This document shows, in pieces, positions 9,498-18,629 of a DNA stretch of 64,000 nt. Position 1 is the first letter of the stretch. Every line of letters begins with the position of its first letter. Source of the DNA: Arenibacter sp. F26102 (GTDB taxonomy: Bacteria; Bacteroidota; Bacteroidia; Flavobacteriales; Flavobacteriaceae); NCBI RefSeq assembly GCF_023015865.1, contig NZ_JALKBC010000013.1, forward strand, positions 1 through 64,000, read 5' to 3'. A program made the position numbers and the translations under genes. The notes under the pieces were generated by a model. The model was not told where the DNA came from. It ran no database searches and worked only from the letters and a program-made list of their open reading frames with translations.

Positions 9498-11174
9498 TCA
9501 ATTTGCATCGACCCTATAGGTTATCTTCCTGTTGGTAATGACCGTTCTTACCTTAACCGTTAGCAAGGCCGAGGATGATGCTGTTGACGGACAACTTGAT
9601 CCCGATTTTGAGGCCAAAACACGATACCTATATCCATTTTTATCGGCTCCAGCAGTCTTAACGGTCAAGGCTGTAGACTGCGTTCCAGCATACTCCGCAC
9701 CGTTTGAAATATTGTTGAACACCGTTCCCCCATCTGTACTTATTTGCCATTGATAGGTGTCGGCATTAGTTGCGGTTACGGTAAAAATGGCATTGCCACC
9801 TGTAAAAATTGATTGATCCGGTCCAATGGTAGCCGTAGGAGGGGTATCTTGCGTAACTACTATGGCCGTTCTGGCACCACTGCGGCAATTGGTTGTGGTA
9901 TTCCGTGCTTCCGCATAAAAAGTCCCTGGGCCGCTAGGAGTATAAGTTGTATTGCCCAATAGCAATAAAGTACCTCCACTGGCCGAATCGTACCAGTCCA
10001 CCGTCTCCCCAAAACCTACCGATGCCGTTATGCTTGGCACAGCATCTCCTGTGCAATATGATTTATTCCCACCGCTAGTAGGTGAATTTACTACCGGGCA
10101 GGCGCAATTGGGGGCGGTAACGGGTAGTTGATTTGTACAACCATTGGCACCAGTCACCGTTACCACAATGTTGGTTCCGGAAGAAACATTGGTAATGGCC
10201 CATACATTGCCCGATGTATTTGTAACGGCCCCAGCCGTACTTGTTACTGTTCCCGTGCTAACGGTTACCTCCAATTGATAGGTAGTAGGTGAAAATAGCC
10301 TAAATACACATGTAGGAGGACTACTGACCGAAATGGTAGGTCTTGGAAGAATGGTTAGTTTTACCGCAGTTCTAAATAGGCTTCTGCGATTGGAATCTGA
10401 ATTGTCCACACTTTCTCCGTAATAGGTAACATTTCCTACCGTGTTTAAGGTTGGAGAAACTGGAGAACCACCACTTGTAGCCGTATACCATACCACATGG
10501 GCCCCAGAAGGAGGGGTTGCGGAAGCAGTGAGGGTCTGTATTGGATTTTGGGCACATTCGGTAATATCCCCATTACTGGTTGGAGGAGGAAGTGCTGATT
10601 CTATATCGTCGAAAGAGTAATCAGTTCCACCATTACCATTACACGCAGAAAATTTTCTTGATCCAAGCCAAATTAGTTGGGAAGCGCTACACTGGTTTTG
10701 CTTCAAAGTATCAATCTGCCCACCATTGTTGTAGATTATAGCATCTGCGGGTAAACGCAGATCGGCATTCTTAACCCATTTAAGAATACCGTCACTCTGT
10801 ATGGCAATCAACATAATGTCAACTTGAAAATCTCCATTATCTGGCAATAAAAGAGTATCATTGCCCCCAGTTTCATCCCCAATAATAAGCTTGTCTATGA
10901 TATAGGAAGTTATGTTCACATTTAGAGTTACGGTATTACCACTACCTATGGTTACCGTACCCACATTACTGTTTTGCCCGGGATATGATGTGGCATTTAC
11001 CCATGCAATGCCATTATAGAATTGCCATGTGCTAGCACTACCCCAATCGCCAGAAGTCTTGGACCTATAATCTCCAGTAACCTGAGCAAATACCGGGATA
11101 CTAAAAAATACAAACAAAACTACTAAAACCGTTTGCTTTAATTTCTGGCTCAAAAACTTGGATCCAAAAGACAT
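9498..11174 (-). CDS. Secreted Ig-like repeat protein sharing C-terminal cassette
   Basis: 558 residues with a long, basic signal peptide (about 1-31, ending FAQ). The N-terminal part has a G8/MBG-like beta-rich look (DWGSASTWQFYNG...). It is followed by PKD/Ig-like modules with paired cysteines (CPVVNSPTSGGNKSYC, ATNADTYQWQISTDGG). Residues from about 275 to the end are a close paralogue of the C-terminal cassette of the 1555-residue neighbour, including the tail VITNRKITYRV. The two genes therefore look like different N-terminal modules on a duplicated C-terminus. No enzyme motif is visible. Likely a T9SS-era surface or extracellular protein of unknown ligand. Confidence 0.88.
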   Translation of the reverse strand: MSFGSKFLSQKLKQTVLVVLFVFFSIPVFAQVTGDYRSKTSGDWGSASTWQFYNGIAWVNATSYPGQNSNVGTVTIGSGNTVTLNVNITSYIIDKLIIGDETGGNDTLLLPDNGDFQVDIMLIAIQSDGILKWVKNADLRLPADAIIYNNGGQIDTLKQNQCSASQLIWLGSRKFSACNGNGGTDYSFDDIESALPPPTSNGDITECAQNPIQTLTASATPPSGAHVVWYTATSGGSPVSPTLNTVGNVTYYGESVDNSDSNRRSLFRTAVKLTILPRPTISVSSPPTCVFRLFSPTTYQLEVTVSTGTVTSTAGAVTNTSGNVWAITNVSSGTNIVVTVTGANGCTNQLPVTAPNCACPVVNSPTSGGNKSYCTGDAVPSITASVGFGETVDWYDSASGGTLLLLGNTTYTPSGPGTFYAEARNTTTNCRSGARTAIVVTQDTPPTATIGPDQSIFTGGNAIFTVTATNADTYQWQISTDGGTVFNNISNGAEYAGTQSTALTVKTAGADKNGYRYRVLASKSGSSCPSTASSSALLTVKVRTVITNRKITYRVDAN

Positions 11175-11272
11175 ATATTATTAGTAATTACGACCGTCAT
11201 TAACTTCTGACAATTGTTTCTATGATGAATACTTAAATAGTACGAAAACTACTGTTTAACGCAATAATGGGT

Positions 11273-11317
11273 GAAAATATTACATGAGCAAAGCATCTAA
11301 AACATTATGTTGTGAAA
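11273..11317 (-). promoter_or_regulatory. Diverged copy of the CACAACAT upstream motif
   Basis: Minus strand TTTCACAACATAATGTT (11301-11317) aligns with the 17-mer before the two downstream genes. An AT-rich ATATTTTC (11273-11280) sits at the same 20-bp offset as their -7 boxes, but it is a poor match to TAnnTTTG. It lies about 100 bp upstream of the 9498-11174 gene. Confidence 0.4.
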
Positions 11318-11452
11318 CAGCAACAAACTGTTGTATATGAATAATTAAACGAGAAGTGGAAACATGAATACAGTAGAAATAAAGCTTTCATTTACTAGGA
11401 TCCTAGTGTCCTGTATATCTTTTTATTGGAAAAAGCCTTATTATTCTAAACA

Positions 11453-11492
11453 ATAAAGCAGCTGTGAAAACAGCTGCTTTATATATTTTTTT
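11453..11492. terminator. Hairpin terminator after the OmpA-family gene
   Basis: ATAAAGCAGCTGT (11453-11465), a GAAA loop, then ACAGCTGCTTTAT (11470-11482): a perfect 13-bp stem. The better T-run is on the plus side (ATATATTTTTTT). The minus side has only a broken T tract, so efficiency for the minus-strand operon ending at 11503 is uncertain. Confidence 0.55.
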
Positions 11493-11502
11493 AGGGCAAA
11501 TA

Positions 11503-13440
11503 TTATTCCAATATCAAGAATTCCGATCTACGATTCAATTGGTGTTCTTGTTTACTGCATTTCACCCCATTGACACATCTGTTTACCAAACGGGTCTCAC
11601 CAAAGCCTTCCCCTTCCAGTCTATCACTTGCTATTCCTTTAGAAACCATATAGGCCACGGTAGATTCCGCTCTTTTTTGTGATAGCCATAAATTATAGGC
11701 ATCAACCCCCTGACTGTCCGTATGGGAAGTAACCTTAAGCTTTAAACTTGGATACTTTTCCATGGCCGCAATTACCTTTTGAATTTCAATTTCAGCGTCC
11801 GGCCTAACATTATACCTGTCGAAATCAAAATATATGGTGCTTAACTGCAGTAATTTGGCCAAATCGTCGCCATAGCCCGCTGTTACAGTATCTCTTTCAA
11901 GGTAAAAATCGATAATTCTTGGTTTACTGTCCGATAAATTTAAATACTCCTCTGAAGGCACATATCCCTGCATAGTTGCCCTGACAAAATTGCCTTTATT
12001 ACAATCTATTGCAATGCTATAGTTGCCATTGGAATCTGTAATTACAGAAGCCAATTCCTCATTATTTTCATCAATAACTTTAACCGTTGCCCCAACCAAT
12101 ACTTCATTGGATATTTTATCCCTAACCGTACCTGTAATTGGCTTAATACAATCGAATTCCAGTTTTTTGGTCTCAACAAAACTATATATATCATCCTCTC
12201 CCACTCCATTCTCTCGGTTAGAAGCAAAGTAACCGTTTCTGGTTTCTTCGTTCATAATGAATGTAAAATCGTCCAACTCACTGTTTACGGGCTTTCCGAC
12301 ATTTAAAACGGTCCCTATATACTGACTGTTGGAAATTTTCGTAGCAAATATGTCCAAACCACCTAAGCCTGGATGACCATCCGATGAAAAGTAAAGTATA
12401 TTTTCACTGGTAACGTATGGGAAAGTTTCCCGAGCCTCCGTATTTATGATGTCTCCTAAATTTACAGGTGTCCCATATGTACCATCACTATTTATAGCCA
12501 CCTTAAATATATCCGACTCCCCATAAGAACCGGGCATATCGGATGCAAAATAAAGCAGATTTTCATCTGGACTAAGTGTTGGATGTGCTATTGAATAGGA
12601 TTCACTGTTAAAGGGAAGCTCTTCAATTTGGGTCCACACCCCATTTTCTTTGGTCGCCTTAAATATTTTAAGACGTACAACCCCTTTTTTGTCCTTTACC
12701 GTTTTACCATCAAAAAGATTATTTCTGGTAAAATAAAGCGTATTGCCGTCTTTGGTGAAAACAGAGGTGGATTCGTGAAATCTTGTATTGATCTCATCTC
12801 CAAATTTCACCACCCTATTCTCCGAAATACTGTCGATATTTATCTTGTATAGATCTAAGAAATCCTTGGAATTCCAAGTATGCCTATAACGAGCCAAGTT
12901 ACCCGTGTCTCTATCCGAAGAGAATATTAACCCCTGCTTATAGAATGTAGGAGCAAAATCCGAATATCTGGAATTAAATTCAAATTTACCAATTTCGTAT
13001 CTACCTGAATTTTGTTCTATTTCCGCCAAATAGTCCCTTTCCGCCATATAAAGATTGGCCCTAACATCTGCGGATGTCATTTGGGAAAACTGTGCCATTA
13101 CTTCTTTGGAAAGATCATACTCTCCGAGGGACCTTAAGGTCTGGGCATATCTAAAATAGTATTCCGGCCCAATGCCTTCTTTGTATTCGTTTAAAAGTCT
13201 TTTATATATTTTGGAAGCCTCCTTGTAATCAGCATTAAAATAATAAGAATTTCCAAGTTTCATTAATAGATCTGCTGAGGAATATCCCTTATCCAATACA
13301 CGTTTATAGATATCAATGGCCGGACTAAAGGAGTAATCCCTATATTTTTCATCTGCCTTGTTTACCAATCGGTCCTGGGCAATGACAACATTACCAATGA
13401 CAGAAAATAACAACGTCAGCAAAAATATTCTTTTTATCAT
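11503..13440 (-). CDS. PorE-like OmpA-family protein (TPR, PD40 propeller, CRD, OmpA)
   Basis: 645 residues with a signal peptide (about 1-21). N-terminal TPR-like repeats (about 25-130: DEKYRDYSFSPAIDIYKRVL, LGNSYYFNADYKEASKIYKR) precede a PD40/WD40-like propeller (about 150-430). Next come a carboxypeptidase-regulatory-like fold (about 437-515, ITGTVRDKISNEVLVGATV) and a C-terminal OmpA domain (about 530-645, IYFDFDRYNVRPDAEIE, HTDSQG, NRRSEFLI) expected to bind peptidoglycan. This is the architecture of PorE, a T9SS-associated component. It lies 10 bp after a SprF/PorP-like gene and in the same operon as a type B adhesin. The inferred role is anchoring that adhesin's dedicated outer-membrane partner to the cell wall. 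Confidence 0.88.
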   Translation of the reverse strand: MIKRIFLLTLLFSVIGNVVIAQDRLVNKADEKYRDYSFSPAIDIYKRVLDKGYSSADLLMKLGNSYYFNADYKEASKIYKRLLNEYKEGIGPEYYFRYAQTLRSLGEYDLSKEVMAQFSQMTSADVRANLYMAERDYLAEIEQNSGRYEIGKFEFNSRYSDFAPTFYKQGLIFSSDRDTGNLARYRHTWNSKDFLDLYKINIDSISENRVVKFGDEINTRFHESTSVFTKDGNTLYFTRNNLFDGKTVKDKKGVVRLKIFKATKENGVWTQIEELPFNSESYSIAHPTLSPDENLLYFASDMPGSYGESDIFKVAINSDGTYGTPVNLGDIINTEARETFPYVTSENILYFSSDGHPGLGGLDIFATKISNSQYIGTVLNVGKPVNSELDDFTFIMNEETRNGYFASNRENGVGEDDIYSFVETKKLEFDCIKPITGTVRDKISNEVLVGATVKVIDENNEELASVITDSNGNYSIAIDCNKGNFVRATMQGYVPSEEYLNLSDSKPRIIDFYLERDTVTAGYGDDLAKLLQLSTIYFDFDRYNVRPDAEIEIQKVIAAMEKYPSLKLKVTSHTDSQGVDAYNLWLSQKRAESTVAYMVSKGIASDRLEGEGFGETRLVNRCVNGVKCSKQEHQLNRRSEFLILE

Positions 13441-13450
13441 TTTATTTTTT

Positions 13451-14404
13451 TTAAAAGAAACGCGGTGATACCATTCTTTGGAACGATTTTACCAATTCAA
13501 ATCTTAAAAACACTTCGATAGACCCATCATTAAATTGAGTTCCACCCAACTCAGTGGTTTCCCTATCATAAGCTAGCCCAACCATGAACTGATCACTCAA
13601 CTGGAAACCTAGCATACCACTTAATGCCGCATCCCATCTGTAAGCTGCACCAAAACTAAACTTGTCATTAAACAGGAAACTCGCGGACAAATCTATTTGC
13701 AAAGGTGCACCGCCCACTACTTTGGTCAATATCGCCGGCTTGAATTTAAAATTATTATTTAAGTCAAATACATATCCAGTAATCAAATAAAAATTCATCC
13801 GTTCGGCCGAAAGGAACTGTACTGAATTGGGATCTCTTTGTGAATTGTCAAAATACTGGGTTTCCACTAGGTTAGGTGCAGAAAGTCCGGCATAAAATTT
13901 ATTTGTGTGGTAATAAATGCCCACCCCAAAATTGGGAGAAAATTTATTATCAATATTATCGCCTTGAATATTTTCCGAATCAAAATTGTTCAATCCGTTA
14001 AAATCCAAATTTAACATATTACCTCCTACCTTTAATCCAAATGACAATTTGGCATCCAAAGCAACATCAACAGTATAGGACAACACTGCATCGAACTGTG
14101 TTTCCTGAACAACACCGTCCCCAATATTATCATTGATAATAGAAATTCCGTAACCCAATCTGCTATTCCTTATGGGCGAGTGCAAGTTTAAGGTCTGCGT
14201 TTTAGGGGCTCCTTCCAGACCTACCCATTGAGATCTGTAAAGTGCCGCAATACTCAATTGCCCCCTAGAACCTGCATATGCCGGGTTAACGCTCATTGTA
14301 TTATACATATATTGGGTATATTGGGCGTCTTGTTGGGCGTGAAGCCCGGCAAAAATGGAAAACAACATTAAAACGGTAACGAAGAGACTCTTTTTATATA
14401 TCAT
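13451..14404 (-). CDS. SprF/PorP-family T9SS outer-membrane protein
   Basis: 317 residues with a signal peptide (about 1-23, LHAQQ). The diagnostic PorP/SprF opening QDAQYTQYMYNTMSVNPAYAGSRG follows, then alternating amphipathic beta strands typical of a small outer-membrane barrel, ending in FF. In flavobacteria SprF supports secretion or surface attachment of SprB, and PorP/SprF homologues are usually encoded beside type B (CHU_C) cargo, as here. It lies 15 bp downstream of the adhesin gene and 10 bp upstream of the PorE-like gene. The inferred role is partner or anchor for the 1375-residue adhesin. Confidence 0.92.
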   Translation of the reverse strand: MIYKKSLFVTVLMLFSIFAGLHAQQDAQYTQYMYNTMSVNPAYAGSRGQLSIAALYRSQWVGLEGAPKTQTLNLHSPIRNSRLGYGISIINDNIGDGVVQETQFDAVLSYTVDVALDAKLSFGLKVGGNMLNLDFNGLNNFDSENIQGDNIDNKFSPNFGVGIYYHTNKFYAGLSAPNLVETQYFDNSQRDPNSVQFLSAERMNFYLITGYVFDLNNNFKFKPAILTKVVGGAPLQIDLSASFLFNDKFSFGAAYRWDAALSGMLGFQLSDQFMVGLAYDRETTELGGTQFNDGSIEVFLRFELVKSFQRMVSPRFF

Positions 14405-14419
14405 CTACTCTAAAATATA

Positions 14420-17400
14420 TTATTTACTGACATAAATATAACCACTATCTGTAATATTCTGCTGTTTATTTTCATAGTTGAAAATATAATAATAAACACC
14501 GGCGGGCAAATAATTGTTTCCAGTAACGGTAGATCTTGCTTTGGACCTACCATCAAATACATTATTTTGGTTATTGTATCCTTTACCTTCATATACCGAA
14601 ACTCCCCATCTATTGAAGATTTTCAAGGTATTGTTATTGGCATTTCTAACCCCTCTAATAAATAGGAAGTCGTTTTTACCATCAGAATTGGGGGTCACCA
14701 ATTGATTCACTTCAATTTTTTCATCTTCATCACCTTCTTCCACAATAACTGTAACCGTTGCCGTATCGCAATTGTCCGTATTGGCCGCTTCACAGATCAT
14801 GTAGTCAATGGTATAGGTGCCATCGGCGGTACCAGGGGCCACGCTTAGGCTGCCATCCTCGTTTATCGCTAGTTCGTCCGTTGGGGTCGAAGTGAGTACC
14901 ACATCCGTAGGCCCAACAGGATCTCCGTTAAGGGTATCGTTATCAAGTACATTGCTGTCAGGGATAACTCCGCTAACACCCGTATCCACGGTATAGCTAT
15001 CGTCAACCGCATCAAGTACATTATCCATATCAGGGCCTACCTGAATGGTCACTGTGCCCGAATCGCAATTGTCCGTATTGGCCACCTCACAGATGGTATA
15101 TTCTATAGTGTAGGTGCCATCGGCAGTGCCGGGGGCCACGCTTACGCTGCCATCCTCGTTTATCGCTAGTTCGTTCGTTGGGGTCGAAGTGAGTACCATA
15201 TCCGTAGGCCCAACAGGATCCCCGTTAAGGGTATCGTTATCAAGTACGTTACTATCAGGGATAACTCCGTTAACACCGCTGTCCAAGGTATAGCTATCGT
15301 CAACCGCATCCAATATATTATCCATATCCGGACCTACCTGAATGGTCACTGTGCCGGAATCGCAATTGTCCGTATTGGCCGCTTCGCAGATCGTATAATC
15401 AATGGTATAGGTGCCATCCGCGGTACCGGGGGCCACGCTTACGCTGCCATCCTCGTTTATCGCTAGTTCGTCCGTTGGGGTCGAAGTGAGTATTACATCC
15501 GTAGGCCCAACAGGATCGCCGTTAAGGGTATCGTTATCAAGTACGTTACTGTCAGGGATAACTCCACTAACACCCGTATCTACGGTATAGCTATCGTCAA
15601 CCGCATCAAGTACATTGTCCATATCAGGGCCTACCAGAATGGTCACTGTGCCCGAATCGCAATTGTCCGTATTGGCCGCCTCGCAGATCGTATAGTCTAT
15701 GGTATAGGTGCCATCCGCGGTACCGGGGGCCACGCTTACGCTGCCATCCTCGTTTATCGCTAGTTCGTCCGTTGGGGTCGAAGTGAGTACCACATCCGTA
15801 GGACCAACAGGATCCCCGTTAAGGGTATCGTTATCAAGTACATTGCTTTCAGGGATAACTCCGCTAACACCCGTATCTACGGTATAGCTATCGTCAACCG
15901 CATTAAGTACATTGTCCATAACAGGGCCTACCTGAATGGTCACTGTGCCCGAATCGCAATTGTCCGTATTGGCCGCCTCGCAGATCGTATAGTCTATGGT
16001 ATAGGTGCCATCCGCGGTACCGGGGGCCACGCTTACGCTGCCATCCTCGTTTATCGTCAGTTCGTCCGTTGGGGTAGAAGTGAGTACCACATCCGCAGGC
16101 TCTACCGGATCCCCGTTAAGGGTATCGTTATCCAGTACGTTACTGTCTGGGATAACTCCACTAACACCCGTATCTACGGTATAGCCATCGTCAACCGCAT
16201 CAAGTACATTGTCCATATCAGGGCCTACCTGAATGGTTACTGTAGCCGATGCACAAACATTAGGATCGGGAATAACGTTACATACTTGATAAATTATAGT
16301 TACAATTGTATTGGATTCCGATTCAACAGGAGTGTAGGTCACAAAACCAGTTTCGGCATCAAAGACAACAGTTCCTAGCGCACTACCACCTATCATGGTC
16401 AAACTGGTAATGCCTATATTATTAGAATTATTATTTGGCAAGTAATCATCGTTCTCTAAAATATTGATAGCAACCTCGGTCAAAGCAGGGGTTGAACCCG
16501 AATCATCCCTTGCAGTAGCTACAAGTGGATCTGGATCCGTTCCATTAGGATTGCCATCATCATCACAGTCGAGAACCTCCCAGGCCACCGAAGGTGTTAG
16601 CGTAATGCTTTCCGGATTGTAATCACAGGGATCTAAAGGATCTGTACCATCTGTTTTCTCATCCTCATTGGTCACCCCGTCACCGTCACAATCCAAGCCG
16701 TTCCAGGTGCTAGAAGTTTCCACCGTCTGATGTTCCAAGACAAAATCACAGGAATCAAGCGGATCTGTACCGTCCTCTTTTTCTTTTTCGTTGGTCACCC
16801 CGTCCCCATCACAATCGGCAGTTAAATAGGCTCCATTTTGTGTTAAGGTTATACTTTCCGGTTTATAGTCACAGGGATCTAGTGGATTGGTATCATCTTC
16901 TTTCTCCTTTATGGTGGTTACCCCATCCCCGTCATCATCGATATCCCGATAATTTACGTCATCGGCACCATCGGTATTTGGAAGGTCTCCAGATGGATTA
17001 TCTATTTCATCATTTACATCGAAGTCATCATTTACATCATCACCTTCATAACCATCGTCCAAACCATCCCCGTCACTATCAATTCCTCTAAACATTTGAT
17101 CAGGATTTCCATCAAAATTGAAGTCATTCCCCTCGATATTATCAGGAACCGAATCGTTGTCTGTATCCAAATCCAAATAATCTGGCATATCAGTACCGTC
17201 CGTATTCACTGGAATAAGTCCCTGGTTAACTGGCCCATCATAGGCATTGTCCAACCCATCATTGTCATCATCGAGACCGGTTGGCGGAATATAACCATCA
17301 GTAAGCTGAGCCTCCACATTATCGGGAATACCGTCATTGTCCGAATCGATATCTACCCTATCTGGATAGCCATCACCATCAGAATCTATATCCTTACTGA

Positions 17401-18547
17401 AACTAACAGTTTGTGGATCAACGAAGTTATCTAGACAGGAAAATTGAATTCCGGATTGTCTAGGAACATTGGTTGTGAAATTATCATTGGTAGTGGTCTG
17501 AATCCCAAATCGGAATACAAAAGTACTTATATCCACAAATTCAACTGCCACATTAACGGAAGGATGAGAATTGGATATCCCAGCATATTCTTTCATTCCC
17601 CCATTGATCAATAGCCCACCTGATGTATAGTTAACCCCAACTTCGGTAGGATTGTCATAAGTATAGCTTACCGGTGTATCGAATCTATTGAATTCCTGAT
17701 ATTGAACATTCCCATCTACGTCGATAAAATTGGCAATAAGCTCATCAAGAACAGCAGTTTCATTGGTACCTGTTTTCACCATGGAGATTCGTAAATCTAC
17801 ATAAGGCCTTCTTATATCATCAGTTGTTGTAAACTCAATCTCAGGCTTAAAAAATTCAGGGTCAACCGAATTTTGATCCAATGTGCTTATTCGGCCACTT
17901 ACAACACTTTCAATGGTTACTAAAGCATCAAGATCATCTGTAATATTAGAAAACCTGTATACGGCACCTTCTGCCAAAGCATTACCAGATTCCAAGGTTG
18001 GTACATTACTGAAATTCAATTTTGGTATGCTTTCACAATCAAAATCCGTACTTATCACACTGGATTCAAGACTATCGAGTATTCCATCATTGTCGGAATC
18101 CAAATCCAAATAATCAGGAATTCCATCCTTATCCGTATCTACTGGAATGAGACCTTCACCACTTCCTGCAGTGGTCTCATATGCATCATCCAATCCATTC
18201 TTATCATTATCAGCATTGGAAGGAGCAATGTAATTCCGCGAAGCCTGTGCCTCAATATTATCCAATATCCCGTCATTATCCGAATCTACATCCAGATAAT
18301 TCGGAATTCCATCTCCATCAGTATCAATATTGCCTTCAATTGAATCTATTATGCCATCACCATCAGAATCAACATCAATGGAATCTAAAACTCCATCACC
18401 ATCTGAATCCATATAAACCATGTCATACGGTTGAAAAGTAGAAATATTGTCAAAAGAGGAAGTAAGTAGTAAGGCCAAAAATGCTATTGGCAAAATTAAG
18501 GCACTACTCACTTTTCCTTTAAAATTAAAGAAAGTAATTTTTTCCAT
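14420..18547 (-). CDS. Large T9SS cargo adhesin with TSP3 repeats, five 99-aa repeats and type B C-terminal domain
   Basis: 1375 residues. A hydrophobic N-terminal signal (about 14-31) is followed by clustered thrombospondin type 3 calcium-binding motifs (DSDGDGVLDSIDVDSDGDG and related). Then come a beta-rich region, more Asp/Gly-rich repeats and a VLEND-type cadherin-like module (about 690-770). Five near-identical 99-residue repeats follow (about 777-1270), each starting near DAVDDSYTVDTGVSGVIP and containing SNVLDNDTLNGD. The C-terminal roughly 90 residues are a gliding-motility-associated/type B sorting domain (VTPNSDGKNDFLFI, LKIFNRWGVSVYEG, LPAGVYYYIFNY). In flavobacteria this domain directs T9SS export and surface attachment. 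First gene of the three-gene unit with SprF/PorP-like and PorE-like proteins. Ligand unknown. Confidence 0.92.
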   Translation of the reverse strand: MEKITFFNFKGKVSSALILPIAFLALLLTSSFDNISTFQPYDMVYMDSDGDGVLDSIDVDSDGDGIIDSIEGNIDTDGDGIPNYLDVDSDNDGILDNIEAQASRNYIAPSNADNDKNGLDDAYETTAGSGEGLIPVDTDKDGIPDYLDLDSDNDGILDSLESSVISTDFDCESIPKLNFSNVPTLESGNALAEGAVYRFSNITDDLDALVTIESVVSGRISTLDQNSVDPEFFKPEIEFTTTDDIRRPYVDLRISMVKTGTNETAVLDELIANFIDVDGNVQYQEFNRFDTPVSYTYDNPTEVGVNYTSGGLLINGGMKEYAGISNSHPSVNVAVEFVDISTFVFRFGIQTTTNDNFTTNVPRQSGIQFSCLDNFVDPQTVSFSKDIDSDGDGYPDRVDIDSDNDGIPDNVEAQLTDGYIPPTGLDDDNDGLDNAYDGPVNQGLIPVNTDGTDMPDYLDLDTDNDSVPDNIEGNDFNFDGNPDQMFRGIDSDGDGLDDGYEGDDVNDDFDVNDEIDNPSGDLPNTDGADDVNYRDIDDDGDGVTTIKEKEDDTNPLDPCDYKPESITLTQNGAYLTADCDGDGVTNEKEKEDGTDPLDSCDFVLEHQTVETSSTWNGLDCDGDGVTNEDEKTDGTDPLDPCDYNPESITLTPSVAWEVLDCDDDGNPNGTDPDPLVATARDDSGSTPALTEVAINILENDDYLPNNNSNNIGITSLTMIGGSALGTVVFDAETGFVTYTPVESESNTIVTIIYQVCNVIPDPNVCASATVTIQVGPDMDNVLDAVDDGYTVDTGVSGVIPDSNVLDNDTLNGDPVEPADVVLTSTPTDELTINEDGSVSVAPGTADGTYTIDYTICEAANTDNCDSGTVTIQVGPVMDNVLNAVDDSYTVDTGVSGVIPESNVLDNDTLNGDPVGPTDVVLTSTPTDELAINEDGSVSVAPGTADGTYTIDYTICEAANTDNCDSGTVTILVGPDMDNVLDAVDDSYTVDTGVSGVIPDSNVLDNDTLNGDPVGPTDVILTSTPTDELAINEDGSVSVAPGTADGTYTIDYTICEAANTDNCDSGTVTIQVGPDMDNILDAVDDSYTLDSGVNGVIPDSNVLDNDTLNGDPVGPTDMVLTSTPTNELAINEDGSVSVAPGTADGTYTIEYTICEVANTDNCDSGTVTIQVGPDMDNVLDAVDDSYTVDTGVSGVIPDSNVLDNDTLNGDPVGPTDVVLTSTPTDELAINEDGSLSVAPGTADGTYTIDYMICEAANTDNCDTATVTVIVEEGDEDEKIEVNQLVTPNSDGKNDFLFIRGVRNANNNTLKIFNRWGVSVYEGKGYNNQNNVFDGRSKARSTVTGNNYLPAGVYYYIFNYENKQQNITDSGYIYVSK
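14735..16219 (-). repeat. Five 297-bp in-frame tandem repeats inside the adhesin gene
   Basis: Equivalent bases recur at 15031, 15328, 15625, 15922 and 16219, a constant 297-bp (99-codon) period. Copies are nearly identical at the DNA level, implying recent duplication or homogenisation. Each encodes one cadherin/Ig-like domain with a VLDND motif. Confidence 0.95.
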
Positions 18548-18606
18548 AAATGATAGTTTTGTTTCAACTAATCACCATGGCATAATAGGTAACAATAGAT
18601 GTAAGA

Positions 18607-18629
18607 AGTTGGGGCCAACTCCAAAATTA
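18607..18629 (-). promoter_or_regulatory. Candidate adhesin-operon promoter with palindrome at the start site
   Basis: Minus-strand TAATTTTG (18622-18629) is a good -7 element but has only weak -33 candidates. Immediately downstream lies AGTTGG-GG-CCAACT (18607-18620), a palindrome over the predicted start site, about 65 nt before the ATG at 18547. Confidence 0.4.

Larger units (their letters stand above)
11175..11502. other. Intergenic region, 328 bp
   Basis: No gene is visible. It carries the diverged CACAACAT motif (11301-11317) and a strong hairpin at 11453-11482. Confidence 0.6.

Noticed and set aside
16840-17091. Plus-strand His-rich frame
   Set aside because: Antisense of Asp/Gly-rich calcium-binding repeats of the adhesin; GAT codons read as ATC/CAT in the opposite strand.
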